The position numbers and the translations under genes were made by a program. From Achromobacter mucicolens (GTDB lineage Bacteria > Pseudomonadota > Gammaproteobacteria > Burkholderiales > Burkholderiaceae_B), in assembly GCF_902859725.1 (NCBI RefSeq), contig NZ_CADIJP010000006.1:186001-250000 (forward strand): 64,000 nt of DNA, in the 5' to 3' direction. Positions 34,167-43,092 of this stretch are shown here, piece by piece. Within the stretch, counting starts at the first letter, position 1, and each line of letters opens with the position of its first letter. A model generated the notes under the pieces. The model was not told where the DNA came from and ran no database searches. It worked only from the letters and a program-made list of their open reading frames with translations.

Positions 34167-35558
34167 TCAAGGCGCGGACGGCCTGATGTTCTGGTTGTGC
34201 CGGAAGAGGTTGTGCGGATCGTAGCGAGTCTTTACCTGCACCAGCCGGTCGAAGTTTTCACCATAGGCCGCGCCCACCCTTGCCGTCTCGTCCTGCGTCA
34301 GGAAGTTGACGTACACACCGCCCTGCGACCAGGGCTCGGTCGCCTTGAAAATGTCGCGCGTCCAGGCGATGCACCGCGCATCGTCCCCAGGATCGTCCCA
34401 GCGTCCGTGCACATTCATGGCGAACTGCGCGGACCGGTGCGGATAGGCCGTGGCGGAAACGGGCACTCGCATCGCCGCGCCGGCAATGTGGCCGAAGAAA
34501 ATCTCGCATTGCGGTGACGGCACGTTCTGGACCGCCGACACGACGGCGTCGATCAGCCCATCCTGCAGCTCACCGATGTTGTGAGACTTCCAGTAGTTGC
34601 GCGCGCCGGGCGTCAGCAAGGGATCGAACGCCTTCTGCCAGGCCGCATAAGGCATCGGCCCGAGGTGCTCGCCATAGGGTTCGCCCAAGGCGCGCACCGC
34701 CTCCAGGGCCTGCGGCCCCTTGTCCACCCCGCCCGTGTAGCACGCGGCGAAGGCGACGATGGGCTTTCCGTGCACGGACGCCGGCAAGAACGGCAGCGGC
34801 GGCGCCTGGCGCAGCACGGCCCATACGGTCAGCTCCGGCGGCATCGATGGCAATGCGTCGCGGTAGCGCGCCAGCGCCTCGCGGCCCTGTTCGAGCGGCA
34901 ACACCACCAGACCGCCGTACACCTCGGGGCCCACCGGATGAAGCTGGAACTCGAACATCGTAACCACGCCGAAATTGCCGCCGCCGCCGCGAAGCGCCCA
35001 GAACAGATCCGGATTCTCCGTTTCGCTGGCGCGCAGCGTCTGGCCATCGGCGGTGACGACATCGGCGGACACCAGATTGTCGATGGTCATGCCGAACCTG
35101 CGCGTCAGCCAGCCAAAACCGCCTCCCAATGTCAGGCCGGCCACGCCGGTGGTGGAATTGATGCCCAAGGGCACTGCCAGGCCGAACGCCTGCGCTTCGT
35201 GATCGAGGTCGGACAAGGTGGCGCCCGGTTCCACGTAGGCCCTGGCGCGCGCCGGATCGATGCGCACCGATTTCATGGGCGACAGGTCGATCATCATGCC
35301 GCCGTCGCAGACGGCAGTGCCCGCGATATTGTGGCCGCCGCCCCGCACGGAAATGATCAGGCCGTGTTCGCGCGCGTAGTCCACGGCACGGCGCACGTCG
35401 GCCGGCCCGGCGCATCGCGCGATGACGGCAGGCCGCCGGTCCACCGTGGCGTTCCAGATTTTTCGGGCCTCGTCGTAACCGGCATCGCCGGCCGACAGGA
35501 TCTGACCCCGGGCCGCCGCCCGCAGATCGTCCAAACTACTGCTGGACAGGTTGTTCAT
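34167..35558 (-). CDS. FAD-linked oxidase (berberine bridge enzyme-like)
   Basis: The 463-residue protein starts at the ATG at 35558 with an AAGGAGATGTGTG site. It has the VAO/PCMH FAD domain (about 40-215) with SVRGGGHNIAG, whose His forms the covalent FAD bond in this family. GGGFGWLTRRFGMTIDNL lacks the second linking Cys, so a single covalent link is expected. The C-terminal BBE block ends YDPHNLFRHNQNI. It oxidises an unknown alcohol, sugar or alkaloid-like substrate with oxygen. It appears monocistronic. Confidence 0.9.
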   Translation of the reverse strand: MNNLSSSSLDDLRAAARGQILSAGDAGYDEARKIWNATVDRRPAVIARCAGPADVRRAVDYAREHGLIISVRGGGHNIAGTAVCDGGMMIDLSPMKSVRIDPARARAYVEPGATLSDLDHEAQAFGLAVPLGINSTTGVAGLTLGGGFGWLTRRFGMTIDNLVSADVVTADGQTLRASETENPDLFWALRGGGGNFGVVTMFEFQLHPVGPEVYGGLVVLPLEQGREALARYRDALPSMPPELTVWAVLRQAPPLPFLPASVHGKPIVAFAACYTGGVDKGPQALEAVRALGEPYGEHLGPMPYAAWQKAFDPLLTPGARNYWKSHNIGELQDGLIDAVVSAVQNVPSPQCEIFFGHIAGAAMRVPVSATAYPHRSAQFAMNVHGRWDDPGDDARCIAWTRDIFKATEPWSQGGVYVNFLTQDETARVGAAYGENFDRLVQVKTRYDPHNLFRHNQNIRPSAP

Positions 35559-35582
35559 CACACATCTCCTTGATGGCGATGT

Positions 35583-35603
35583 CTTTACAAACAGCGTGTA
35601 AAG
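35583..35603. promoter_or_regulatory. Operator-like palindrome CTTTACA-N7-TGTAAAG
   Basis: Perfect 7-bp arms at 35583-35589 and 35597-35603 lie about 25 bp upstream of the FAD-oxidase start codon, around where a promoter would be expected. The architecture suits a TetR- or LysR-type repressor, but no regulator gene is adjacent. Confidence 0.55.
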
Positions 35604-35780
35604 CCGTCTATCTGCTGGGGCGCGACATGGGAATTGCCTCCTTGGAAAAGGGGCCATGACCCTGTGCACATGAATGCCCGGCGAACGCCGCGCGGGGGGA
35701 AGGCGGCAGACGCCCTGTGTCGTGCGCCGGAGCGTGCGTGATGAAAAAAGTATAGGCCTTTGGCCCGGGCGGCAGGCGCC

Positions 35781-36020
35781 CTATGAATCGTTTTTCAGGA
35801 CGCCGCGCACGTTGAGCACGGCCAATCCTAGTTGCAGCGCAATAAGCGCCCAGGCGTCGTCGTGTAGCCCCCAGGCCACCCACAACACGTTGCTGGCAAG
35901 AAATACCCAGAATCCGGCCATGCGCCGGCCGGCGCTGCGCGAGGCGACCAGCCAGGCGGCGGCAAGCGACGCCACCATGGCCGGCCACTGCAGGAAGTCC
36001 CACAACGCGTCCAGCGTCAT
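35781..36020 (-). CDS. Small multi-pass membrane protein
   Basis: This 79-residue protein starts after an AGGAACC site. It has three hydrophobic segments (about 10-28, 35-52, 56-72, the second with FWVFLASNVLWVAWG) and a polar tail. It resembles short uncharacterised membrane proteins of the SemiSWEET/PnuC size class but has no diagnostic motif. Isolated, weakly linked to the small genes downstream. Confidence 0.7.
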   Translation of the reverse strand: MTLDALWDFLQWPAMVASLAAAWLVASRSAGRRMAGFWVFLASNVLWVAWGLHDDAWALIALQLGLAVLNVRGVLKNDS

Positions 36021-36054
36021 CGGCTACGGTTCCTGCTCAATGCACAGGACAGGT

Positions 36055-36252
36055 TCAAGGCTTGGACCGGGCGCCCTGCCCGCGGTTGCGCTGGCTCTGC
36101 TGGTCCTGGCCAGTCCCGATCTGCGTGGTATGGCCCTCCTTCTTGGTCCGGTTCTGCGTGTCGCCGTGGCTCGCCTGCGATTGCCGCGGCGTATCGTCCT
36201 GTGTGCGGTCCGCGCCGGTCTCGTTGTGCTTGTCGTCCTTATGCTTGGTCAT
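36055..36252 (-). CDS. Small hydrophilic, probably disordered protein
   Basis: The 65 residues are almost entirely polar (Lys, Asp, Thr, Gln, Gly, His), with no hydrophobic core. The ATG overlaps the stop of the BON-fusion gene (ATGA), so it is translationally coupled to it. Composition resembles desiccation or stress-related hydrophilins; I do not recognise a family. Confidence 0.65.
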   Translation of the reverse strand: MTKHKDDKHNETGADRTQDDTPRQSQASHGDTQNRTKKEGHTTQIGTGQDQQSQRNRGQGARSKP

Positions 36253-36998
36253 GATTTGCTCCTTTCATTGACGCGGATCCGGTTGTCGACGTCGTTGACG
36301 CCGGCGCACTCCACGGTGCAATCCTCGACGTGATGCTTGATGCGGCGATTGGGGACAGTGCCCTCCAGCGCGACCCGGCCATCGGTGACCGAGACGGACA
36401 CGTCGCTCACGTCCAGGCCGCTATGGGCGAGCGCCTCGCAGACGTTCTCGCGAATCCGGTCGTCCGAACGGATGTAGCCCTTGGGATCGGTCCTGCGCGA
36501 TGCGCGGTCGCGCCACGCCGTCGGGCCACGGTTGTAGCCGCCGCGCTCGGCGGTTTCGAAGGACATGGATTCCTCGCGCCAAGCTGGACGGTCGCCGTAG
36601 TAGCCGCCTTCGTCGTCACCGAAGGATGTGGGGCCGTCGTAGGATTGATCGCGCCCGTAGGCGCGTTCGCGCCCGCCCTGATATCGGCCCTGGCCGCCCA
36701 TGCCGCGGCCCTGATCGCCATATCGGCCGCCCGCGTCATGGTGGCGGTTATCGCCGCCACGCCCGCGATCCTGCCCCTCAACCACCTGTTGACGCTGGAA
36801 AGAGGGATCTTCGTTCGAAAATCCGCCATAGCTGCTCTGGCCAGGATCCGCGCTGCGGCTGCGCACAGGCTCTCGCGTCTGGCGCGCGCCTCCTGCCTGG
36901 CGGGTGCCTTCGCTCTGGTATCCGAACGAAGGCGCTGGGTCCTGCCACGGTTCCCGCTCGCCGCGAAATGCCGGCGTGTTTCTCGGGTCTCTGCTCAT
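36249..36998 (-). CDS. BON-domain protein with long Gly/Arg-rich N-terminal region
   Basis: This 249-residue protein has about 165 N-terminal residues that are low complexity (Gly, Arg, Asp, Gln, Tyr; runs such as GGRYGDQGRGMGGQGRYQGG). A single BON domain follows (about 178-245, with SDVSVSVTDGRVALEGTVPN). No signal peptide is visible, so it is probably cytoplasmic or surface-bound by unknown means. The RG/Tyr-rich tail looks like condensate-forming or nucleic-acid-binding regions. It is followed by a coupled hydrophilic gene. Confidence 0.82.
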   Translation of the reverse strand: MSRDPRNTPAFRGEREPWQDPAPSFGYQSEGTRQAGGARQTREPVRSRSADPGQSSYGGFSNEDPSFQRQQVVEGQDRGRGGDNRHHDAGGRYGDQGRGMGGQGRYQGGRERAYGRDQSYDGPTSFGDDEGGYYGDRPAWREESMSFETAERGGYNRGPTAWRDRASRRTDPKGYIRSDDRIRENVCEALAHSGLDVSDVSVSVTDGRVALEGTVPNRRIKHHVEDCTVECAGVNDVDNRIRVNERSKS

Positions 36999-37256
36999 AT
37001 CGTCTCTCCCGTTGCAAGTTGCACATCAAACGGGCCGGGTTCGGGGGCAACTGCGCGCCCTCGCCTGCCCGCCTGGTCAGGGCAGCAAGTGCTGTGCCGG
37101 ACGGATGCGGCCGGCCGGACCGCACAAGGTCCACGCTGTATGGCCGATAGGCCAAAGGCGGTTGCGGTGCTAAGAATGGGTCATGCGGTCAGAACGCCGC
37201 GGCAAGGCCAACAACCGCATCCGGCAACACGACACACGACATTCAGGAGATGAAAT
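36999..37256. other. Spacer with the promoters of the BON fusion and the 76-aa gene
   Basis: These 258 bp contain no convincing gene. They hold the divergent start regions of 36249-36998 and 37257-37487. I found no copy of the TTGAC-N4-GTCAA palindrome here. Confidence 0.5.
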
Positions 37257-37487
37257 ATGGCTTCAGGATCCAGGCTGTCCGATGTAATCGTAAAACTCCC
37301 CGATCGCTCCACCTGCCGCGTAGAACGGCGTTTGATCGCAAGGAGAACGCAAGAAGCATCCGGTGTCCCCATCTACGTCTGCACCCTTCCGACCGGCGAA
37401 CCCGTCACGTGGCTGGGGGGAGGCAAATACCGGCTGCCGTGCGGGTCGGTGGGGGTGGCAGTGGCGCACAAACCGCCTGACAGGTGA
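37257..37487 (+). CDS. Small hypothetical protein (76 residues)
   Basis: The ATG at 37257 follows a CAGGAGATGAAAT ribosome site. The protein is basic and soluble, with SDVIVKLPDRSTCRVERRL and TGEPVTWLGGGKYRLP. A competing frame from 37250 lacks the ribosome spacing and is less protein-like. Family not recognised. It stands alone, divergent to the BON fusion. Confidence 0.7.
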   Translation: MASGSRLSDVIVKLPDRSTCRVERRLIARRTQEASGVPIYVCTLPTGEPVTWLGGGKYRLPCGSVGVAVAHKPPDR

Positions 37488-37547
37488 CGGGGCAGGCGGT
37501 TGGCACGCGGGCGGCGCGCAGCACGCGCTGGCCCGGATGATGGCCTA

Positions 37548-38285
37548 TCACGAGCAGTGGCAGAACGGCGTCCCGCCCTCGACGTCCGGCTCCGAGTCCG
37601 GCTGAGCGCCATCGCCGCCCGCCGCCGCGTCCCACCCTCTGCGCAGCGCGGTCGCAAATCCGCCTTCGACGCGCGAAAACGGCCGGGCGCTGGTGGTCAC
37701 GCGCGGCAGGCAGGACCATGCAATGTGCGCGCCGCCGGCTTCCAGCTTGTCGACCAGGGCCTGGTCCTCGCTGCAGGTCAACGCCGCAAAACCGCCGATG
37801 CGCCGATATACCTGCGCCGCGACGCCAAGGTTCGCCCCGTGCACGTGCCGGTGGCCATCGCGGTCCTGGTAATGCGCGGCAAACGCGCCGCGCGCCTGCT
37901 GCGCAAACGCGCCATGCGCCTCCCATCCCGCGACCGATATCGTGCCGCACACCACTTCCGCGTTCAGGGAAAGCTGGTCGGCCAGCCAATCGGGCGACAC
38001 GTTCGTGTCGGCATCGGTGAAGGCCAGCCAACGCGCGCCGGCGTCCAGCAGATGATGCGCGCCCGCGGCGCGCGCGACGCCCACGTTGCGCGCGTGGACC
38101 GTCAGCAGATCCACCGGCCATCCGGCGACGATGCCCGCGGTCCGATCCACGCAGTGATCCAGCACCACCGCGATCCGCACCGCTTCGCCGCCAAGCCGCG
38201 CATGGCGCGAGGCGCGCAGGACGGTGCGCAGACAGGCCTCGATATGGCGCTCTTCGTTGTGCGCCGGAATACACACGCCGATCAT
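37548..38285 (-). CDS. Glycosyltransferase family 2
   Basis: The 245-residue protein starts at the ATG at 38285, which overlaps the methyltransferase stop (ATGA); an upstream ATG at 38315 is less likely. GT-A features: VCIPAHNEERHIEACL at the start, nucleotide-binding FTDADTNV near 95, and a HGANLGVAAQVYRRIGGF acceptor region. It transfers a sugar from a nucleotide donor to an unknown acceptor. Last gene of a three-gene set. Confidence 0.88.
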   Translation of the reverse strand: MIGVCIPAHNEERHIEACLRTVLRASRHARLGGEAVRIAVVLDHCVDRTAGIVAGWPVDLLTVHARNVGVARAAGAHHLLDAGARWLAFTDADTNVSPDWLADQLSLNAEVVCGTISVAGWEAHGAFAQQARGAFAAHYQDRDGHRHVHGANLGVAAQVYRRIGGFAALTCSEDQALVDKLEAGGAHIAWSCLPRVTTSARPFSRVEGGFATALRRGWDAAAGGDGAQPDSEPDVEGGTPFCHCS

Positions 38286-38884
38286 GAATCGCTTCCTTGG
38301 GGTTGTCTGCGCCACACATCCAGGCGGAACTCGGGCTCTTCATGCCGCGCCGTGCACACCAGGCCGGCCAGCGCGCCGAACGCGGCATGCAGCGCATCCG
38401 TGGGCTGGAGACGGTCATCGAAATCCGGGCGCCAGTGGCAGGCGACGAGTTCGCCGCCGGCGCCCAGCGACGCGTCCACGCCACGCAGAAAAGCGCGAAG
38501 CGCGGCGTCGTCCAGGTAATACGCCACTTCCGACAGCACAATGAGGTCAAAGCCGCCCGGCGGCACGTCAGGCCACTGCCGCGGCAGGTCCAGCGCCAGC
38601 ACCGAGACGTGGTCAATGCCCTCGCCCGCCATGCGAGCGCCGCAACGCGCGGCCGCCGCGGGAGCGACGTCGACGGCGCAGACCTGCGCGCACCGCAGCG
38701 CCAGGCATCGGGTCAACTCCCCGGTGCCGCAGCCCGGCTCAAAGGCGTGGCGATAGTGTTCGCGGCCGAGCGCCGCCAGCAGCAGGCCGCGCTTGCGGCG
38801 TTCGTACCAAGCGCTTGCCACGCGCCACGGGTCGGCGTCGGCGCGGTACAGCCGTTCGAAGTGATCCGCGGCTACAGTGCCCAT
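38282..38884 (-). CDS. SAM-dependent methyltransferase (NodS-like)
   Basis: This 200-residue protein from the ATG at 38884 starts 13 bp inside the end of the acyl-CoA dehydrogenase gene. Class I motif I is EPGCGTGELTRCLA (about 48-61), followed by VCAVDVAP and VLSEVAYYLDD. The first 35 residues (FERLYRADADPWRVASAWYERRK) are typical of NodS-type N-methyltransferases. Probably methylates a small molecule made with the neighbouring enzymes. Confidence 0.9.
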   Translation of the reverse strand: MGTVAADHFERLYRADADPWRVASAWYERRKRGLLLAALGREHYRHAFEPGCGTGELTRCLALRCAQVCAVDVAPAAAARCGARMAGEGIDHVSVLALDLPRQWPDVPPGGFDLIVLSEVAYYLDDAALRAFLRGVDASLGAGGELVACHWRPDFDDRLQPTDALHAAFGALAGLVCTARHEEPEFRLDVWRRQPQGSDS

Positions 38885-39915
38885 GGCGCGCTTTCGTGGT
38901 TGAGCACCGCTTGTCCGTGCGCCGCCTGATCGCGTTCGGCATGGCTCTGACGGATGAAGACGGGCAGATCGGCCATCACCTGCGCAAAGCCGGCGTCGCG
39001 GCACAACGGCCCCGCGCCCAGCGCGCGCGCCGCCCGTTCCACCACCACGGCCGCCGCTGCCTCCACGGCCAAGCGGGCTCGCGCGCAAGCCATCGCGCAC
39101 GACTGGCTCGGATGCGCATCGATCTCGGCGGCGGTTTCGCGCAGCACCGCCCGCGCCTGCGCCAGGGCGACGTCGACGGCGCCCAGGTGCGCGAGGCGAT
39201 GCGGGTCGGCTGACGTAACGGGCAACGCCGCGCGCAACGACTGCGCAATGTGCACCAGCCCGCCATACCAGCACGCCGCGACACCGGCGCCGCCGTGCAG
39301 GAAACCGGGGCGGTTCACGTAGGCGCCGGGTTTGCCCACCAGCGTGCACGGCGCGTGGCTGAAGACCACGTCGACGCTGGCCGCCGCGCGCATGCCCACG
39401 GCGTGCCAGCCGGCGTCGGTCACCTTGACGCCATCCTGATCCATTGCCACCGACACCAGACAGGGTTCTCCGGCCGGATTCCAGCCGCTGACGAGCGCGT
39501 GCGTCACGGATGCCGCCCCGGAACACCAGGCCTTGACGCCGTGCAGCAGCGCCGAACCATCGGCACGCTGCGTGATCTGGACGCGGTGATCCGGGGGTTC
39601 GGCGCACCACACGGCCCAGCGGCTATTCGCCATCGTGGGCGCGGGCAACGCCTGCAACTCCGCCAGGATGGCGAGCGCATCGGTGTGGCCCTCGAAAAGC
39701 TTGGCGAGGCTGAGATCCGCTGCCGCCACGCGGGCCAGCGCCTGCCACCGTTCGCGCGTGCCGCCCGAAGCGGGCAGCGGCAGCCGGTCGCCCCCCTGCT
39801 CGACAAGGGTCCGCAGCCACCGCCCCGGATCGAGCGGCGCATGGGCAGCTGAAAGCGCCTCATCGAGGATGTCCAGGCAGGACGGTTGAGCGGCAAGGCC
39901 GCGATGGTCTGTCAT
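38872..39915 (-). CDS. Acyl-CoA dehydrogenase-like protein
   Basis: The 347-residue protein from the ATG at 39915 has the acyl-CoA dehydrogenase middle region (VKAWCSGAASVTHALVSG, near 130) and a C-terminal helical bundle. It is shorter than usual (about 380) and lacks a clear catalytic Glu in the canonical place. Such divergent members occur in clusters with a NodS-like methyltransferase and a glycosyltransferase. Possibly not a classical fatty-acid enzyme. It lies 59 bp downstream of pdeM. Confidence 0.82.
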   Translation of the reverse strand: MTDHRGLAAQPSCLDILDEALSAAHAPLDPGRWLRTLVEQGGDRLPLPASGGTRERWQALARVAAADLSLAKLFEGHTDALAILAELQALPAPTMANSRWAVWCAEPPDHRVQITQRADGSALLHGVKAWCSGAASVTHALVSGWNPAGEPCLVSVAMDQDGVKVTDAGWHAVGMRAAASVDVVFSHAPCTLVGKPGAYVNRPGFLHGGAGVAACWYGGLVHIAQSLRAALPVTSADPHRLAHLGAVDVALAQARAVLRETAAEIDAHPSQSCAMACARARLAVEAAAAVVVERAARALGAGPLCRDAGFAQVMADLPVFIRQSHAERDQAAHGQAVLNHESAPWAL

Positions 39916-39974
39916 GAAGATTGGGGCACAAGGTGCGCAAGAAGATGCGCCCCGTTCAGCAAACGCCGTGCCCG

Positions 39975-40646
39975 TCACGGCGGGGGTGGCGACCACGCCA
40001 GCGCCAGCGCATCGCCTTCCACGCACGCGACTAACGACGCGCCCTGCCCGCCTTGCACCGGATGCCCGCCCGTGAAGTCGGAAAACGCCGGCAGCACGGT
40101 GATGCCGGGGCGCAGCCAGAAGGCCGGCCAGCTGCGCGGCACGCCCGGCACGCGCGTCTTCGGATGCACGTGGCCGGCAATGACGTGCCGGCCCTGCGTG
40201 TCCGGCGTTGGCAGATGCCGGAATAGGAATGGACCGTCGGCCCACGCCTGCCCAAGCTGGCGCATGCCCAGCGCCGGCGCGTCCAGGGCCCGGTCGTGGT
40301 TGCCGGCCAGCACCGCCACGTCCACGCCCGCATGCACCTCGCGCCACGCGATCCACGCATCGCGCCAGGCGGCCTGCGCGGCGGGGCCGTGCAGCACGTC
40401 GCCCACGATCAGCAATTCGGTCGACTGCGTCGCCGCGATCAGCGCCGACAAGCGATTCAAGTCATCCATCGTCGCGCCGCGCGGCACGGCGATGCCCGCC
40501 TGGCGAAAGACATGGCTCTTGCCCAGATGCAGGTCGGCAATCACCAGCCGGGACCGCGCCGGCCAGTGCATGGCGCGCGCGCCCAGCAGGACGACGCGTT
40601 CGCCCGCCAGCGCCATCGCCAGGCCTGCGTCAGGCGACGCGTGCAT
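39975..40646 (-). CDS. pdeM: Ligase-associated DNA damage response phosphoesterase PdeM
   Basis: The 223-residue calcineurin-like phosphoesterase starts at the ATG at 40646, overlapping the helicase end by 17 bp. Metal motifs in order: IADLHLGKS, IVGDVLHG, AGNHDR and AGHVHPKT. Within the ligase-associated DNA damage response set it is the endonuclease-like partner of the Lhr-type helicase, the ATP-dependent ligase and the MBL exonuclease, all encoded directly upstream. Confidence 0.93.
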   Translation of the reverse strand: MHASPDAGLAMALAGERVVLLGARAMHWPARSRLVIADLHLGKSHVFRQAGIAVPRGATMDDLNRLSALIAATQSTELLIVGDVLHGPAAQAAWRDAWIAWREVHAGVDVAVLAGNHDRALDAPALGMRQLGQAWADGPFLFRHLPTPDTQGRHVIAGHVHPKTRVPGVPRSWPAFWLRPGITVLPAFSDFTGGHPVQGGQGASLVACVEGDALALAWSPPPP

Positions 40647-43092
40647 AACGCTTCTCCAGTTGCTCGGCGGCGCGCTTGACACGCGCCTGCCAGGTCTCGG
40701 TGCTGAGCTGTCCGCGCAGGCTTTCGGTCCACAGCGGAAACGACAGCGGCGTGAGCGCGCGCGGTTCGCACAAGGCCAGATCGCGGCGCTGGCAGTCCTG
40801 CAGCGCCGCCAGCAGGCGCGGCGCCTCCAGCTGCAATTCAAAGACTTCGCGCTCCGCCTGCGCCAGCAGAAGGTGATCGGGATCGTAGCGGCGCAGCACG
40901 TCGTAGAGCAGACCGCTGGACGCCTGCACCTGCCGCAGCGAGCGCGCCGCCTGCCCCGGCAACGACGGCGTCAACAGGCCGGCAACGCGGGCAATTTCCC
41001 GGAACTGGCGGCGCGCCATTTCACCCAGATTGACGCCGTCGCGCAGGTCTTCGGTCATGTTGTCGGGACTAAGCAGCGCGCGCAGCAGCGCGTCGTCCAG
41101 CGCGGCAGGTTCGGCCAGCGTCAGCATCAGCCCGTAGTCATTGACGGTGTAGGAAATCGTGTTGGGCTGGCGCCGGCCCCAGCGCAGCGCGACCATCGCG
41201 GCGATGCCCTCGTGCACGGCGCGGCCGGCGAACGGGAACAGGAACAGATGCGTGCCGCGCCGCGTCTTGATGAGCTCGGCCACCAGCCGCCCGTGGTCAG
41301 GCAGCGCGCTGGCCTCTTCCTGAATCCGCAGCAGCGGCCCGACCGCACGCATTTCCGGATGGTCGCCAGGATGGGAATACAGGCTTTCCACTTCGCTCGC
41401 CAACTGCGTCGACAAGGGCATGCGGCCGCCCTGCCACGTCGCGACGGGCCCGTCGCCGGCTTTTGCGCGGCGCACATAAGCGACCATGCCCTCCAGCCGC
41501 ACCAGCTCCAGCGTGCGGCCGGCGAACTGAAAGCGGTCGCCGCGTCTCAGACGCGCCAGGAATCCTTCCTCGACGGACCCCAGGCTGCCGCCCCGCAGAT
41601 ACTTCACCGCTACCGCGCCATCGGACGTGATGGTGCCGATGGACAACCGATGCCGGAAGGCGATGCGCCGGTCGTGCACGCGGTAGCAGCCATCCTCGTC
41701 GCGCACCACGCGGTGGTAGTCCGGGTACTTTGCCAGCGCGCGCCCCCCTTGCACGATGAAATCCAGCACGGCCTGCCACGTTTCGGCGTCAAGCGTGGCG
41801 TAGGCATGCGTGCCGCGAACTTCCTCGTACAGCTGGGCGGCATCGAACCCGCCGCCCAGCGCCAGCGTCACGGCGTGCTGGGCCAGCACGTCCAGGCTGC
41901 CGATGGGCGGCATGCGCGATTCGATCTCGCCGCGCGCGATCGCCTGGCGGGCCGCGGCATATTCGATCAGTTCCAACGCCTGCGCCGGCACGCAGACGAC
42001 GTTGCCCGATTCGCCCGGCCGATGCTTGGCGCGCCCGGCCCGCTGCAACAGGCGCGCCACGCCCTTTGGGCTGCCGATCTGCAGCACCTGGTCCACCGCC
42101 GGGAAATCCACGCCCAGATCCAGGCTGGACGTCGCGACCACGCAGCGCACCGTGCCGTCGCGCAGCCCTTGCTCGACCCCGGCGCGCAGCTTGGGATCCA
42201 GCGAGCCGTGATGCAGGGCCAGCGTGCCCGGGGCTTCTGGCCAGATCGATTCCAGCGCGCGATGCCACAGCTCGGCCTGCGCCCGGGTATTCGTGAACAG
42301 CAGCGTCGCGCGCACGTCGAAAAGGCGCTTGAAGACGCGTTCGAGCTGCGACAGCCCCAGGTGGCCCGCCCAAGGCAGCGCGCGGCTGCGTTCCGGCAGC
42401 AAGGTCGAGATCTGGATCTTGCGCGGCTTGGCGCCCGCCACCAGCGCGCTGTCCGGCGCCTGCGGCAGCAGCACCGCCCGGGCCTGCTCCAGATTGCCCA
42501 GCGTGGCGGACAGCCCCCACGTCCGTGCGGCCGGCGACAGCTTCCGAACTCGCGCCAGGCATAGCTGCAACAGCACGCCCCGTTTGTTGCCCAGGAGCTC
42601 GTGCCATTCGTCAACGACAATGCAGCGCAACGCGCGAAAGCGCAGCGACGCATCGGCGTACGACAGCAGCAGCGCCAGCGATTCGGGCGTAATGACCAGC
42701 ACGTGCGCCTTGCCCTGCCGCGCCAGCCGCTTGTCACGCGCGCTGGCGTCGCCGGTACGCAACGCGACCGTCCAGTCGATGCCCAATTCGCTCGCCGTCT
42801 GCGTCAATGCCCGCGTGGTATCGGCGGCCAGCGCGCGCAGCGGCGTGACCCACAGCACGCGCGGCCCTTCGCCCGCGGCTGCGCGCACCGGTGTGTCGTC
42901 TTCAAGCGCTTCGAGCAGCGGGCCGCCAAATGCCGCCAATGTCTTGCCGCTGCCCGTCGGTGTGTGCAGCAACCCCGACTCGCCATCCAGATAACGGCGC
43001 CACGTTTCGCGCTGAAAAGGCGCGGGCTTCCAGCCGCGTGTCTTGAACCACGCGATCAGCGGCGCGTCCCTGCCCCGGGCCCCGCCACTCAT
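40630..43092 (-). CDS. Ligase-associated DEXH-box helicase (Lhr-like)
   Basis: The 820-residue protein has helicase motifs TPTGSGKT (Walker A, about 42-48), VVDEWHELLG (DExH), and in the second RecA domain ATSSLDLGVDFPAVD and LLQRAGRAKH. A long C-terminal Lhr-type region follows. It is a 3'-5' DNA translocase family acting in repair with the adjacent ligase. Its ATG overlaps the ligase stop (ATGA). The length fits the ligase-associated subfamily. Confidence 0.95.
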   Translation of the reverse strand: MSGGARGRDAPLIAWFKTRGWKPAPFQRETWRRYLDGESGLLHTPTGSGKTLAAFGGPLLEALEDDTPVRAAAGEGPRVLWVTPLRALAADTTRALTQTASELGIDWTVALRTGDASARDKRLARQGKAHVLVITPESLALLLSYADASLRFRALRCIVVDEWHELLGNKRGVLLQLCLARVRKLSPAARTWGLSATLGNLEQARAVLLPQAPDSALVAGAKPRKIQISTLLPERSRALPWAGHLGLSQLERVFKRLFDVRATLLFTNTRAQAELWHRALESIWPEAPGTLALHHGSLDPKLRAGVEQGLRDGTVRCVVATSSLDLGVDFPAVDQVLQIGSPKGVARLLQRAGRAKHRPGESGNVVCVPAQALELIEYAAARQAIARGEIESRMPPIGSLDVLAQHAVTLALGGGFDAAQLYEEVRGTHAYATLDAETWQAVLDFIVQGGRALAKYPDYHRVVRDEDGCYRVHDRRIAFRHRLSIGTITSDGAVAVKYLRGGSLGSVEEGFLARLRRGDRFQFAGRTLELVRLEGMVAYVRRAKAGDGPVATWQGGRMPLSTQLASEVESLYSHPGDHPEMRAVGPLLRIQEEASALPDHGRLVAELIKTRRGTHLFLFPFAGRAVHEGIAAMVALRWGRRQPNTISYTVNDYGLMLTLAEPAALDDALLRALLSPDNMTEDLRDGVNLGEMARRQFREIARVAGLLTPSLPGQAARSLRQVQASSGLLYDVLRRYDPDHLLLAQAEREVFELQLEAPRLLAALQDCQRRDLALCEPRALTPLSFPLWTESLRGQLSTETWQARVKRAAEQLEKRYARVA

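Noticed and set aside
37363-37605. 80-codon frame overlapping the 76-residue gene
   Set aside because: No ribosome site and out of frame with the better candidate at 37257.
38884-39610. N-terminal extension of the methyltransferase frame as a possible PIG-L deacetylase fusion
   Set aside because: The extension is an alternative frame of the dehydrogenase gene and has no deacetylase motif.
39886-42564. Long plus-strand open frame of 892 codons opposite the helicase and dehydrogenase genes
   Set aside because: It covers several well-supported minus-strand genes. Its composition is that of a GC-rich shadow frame without any domain.
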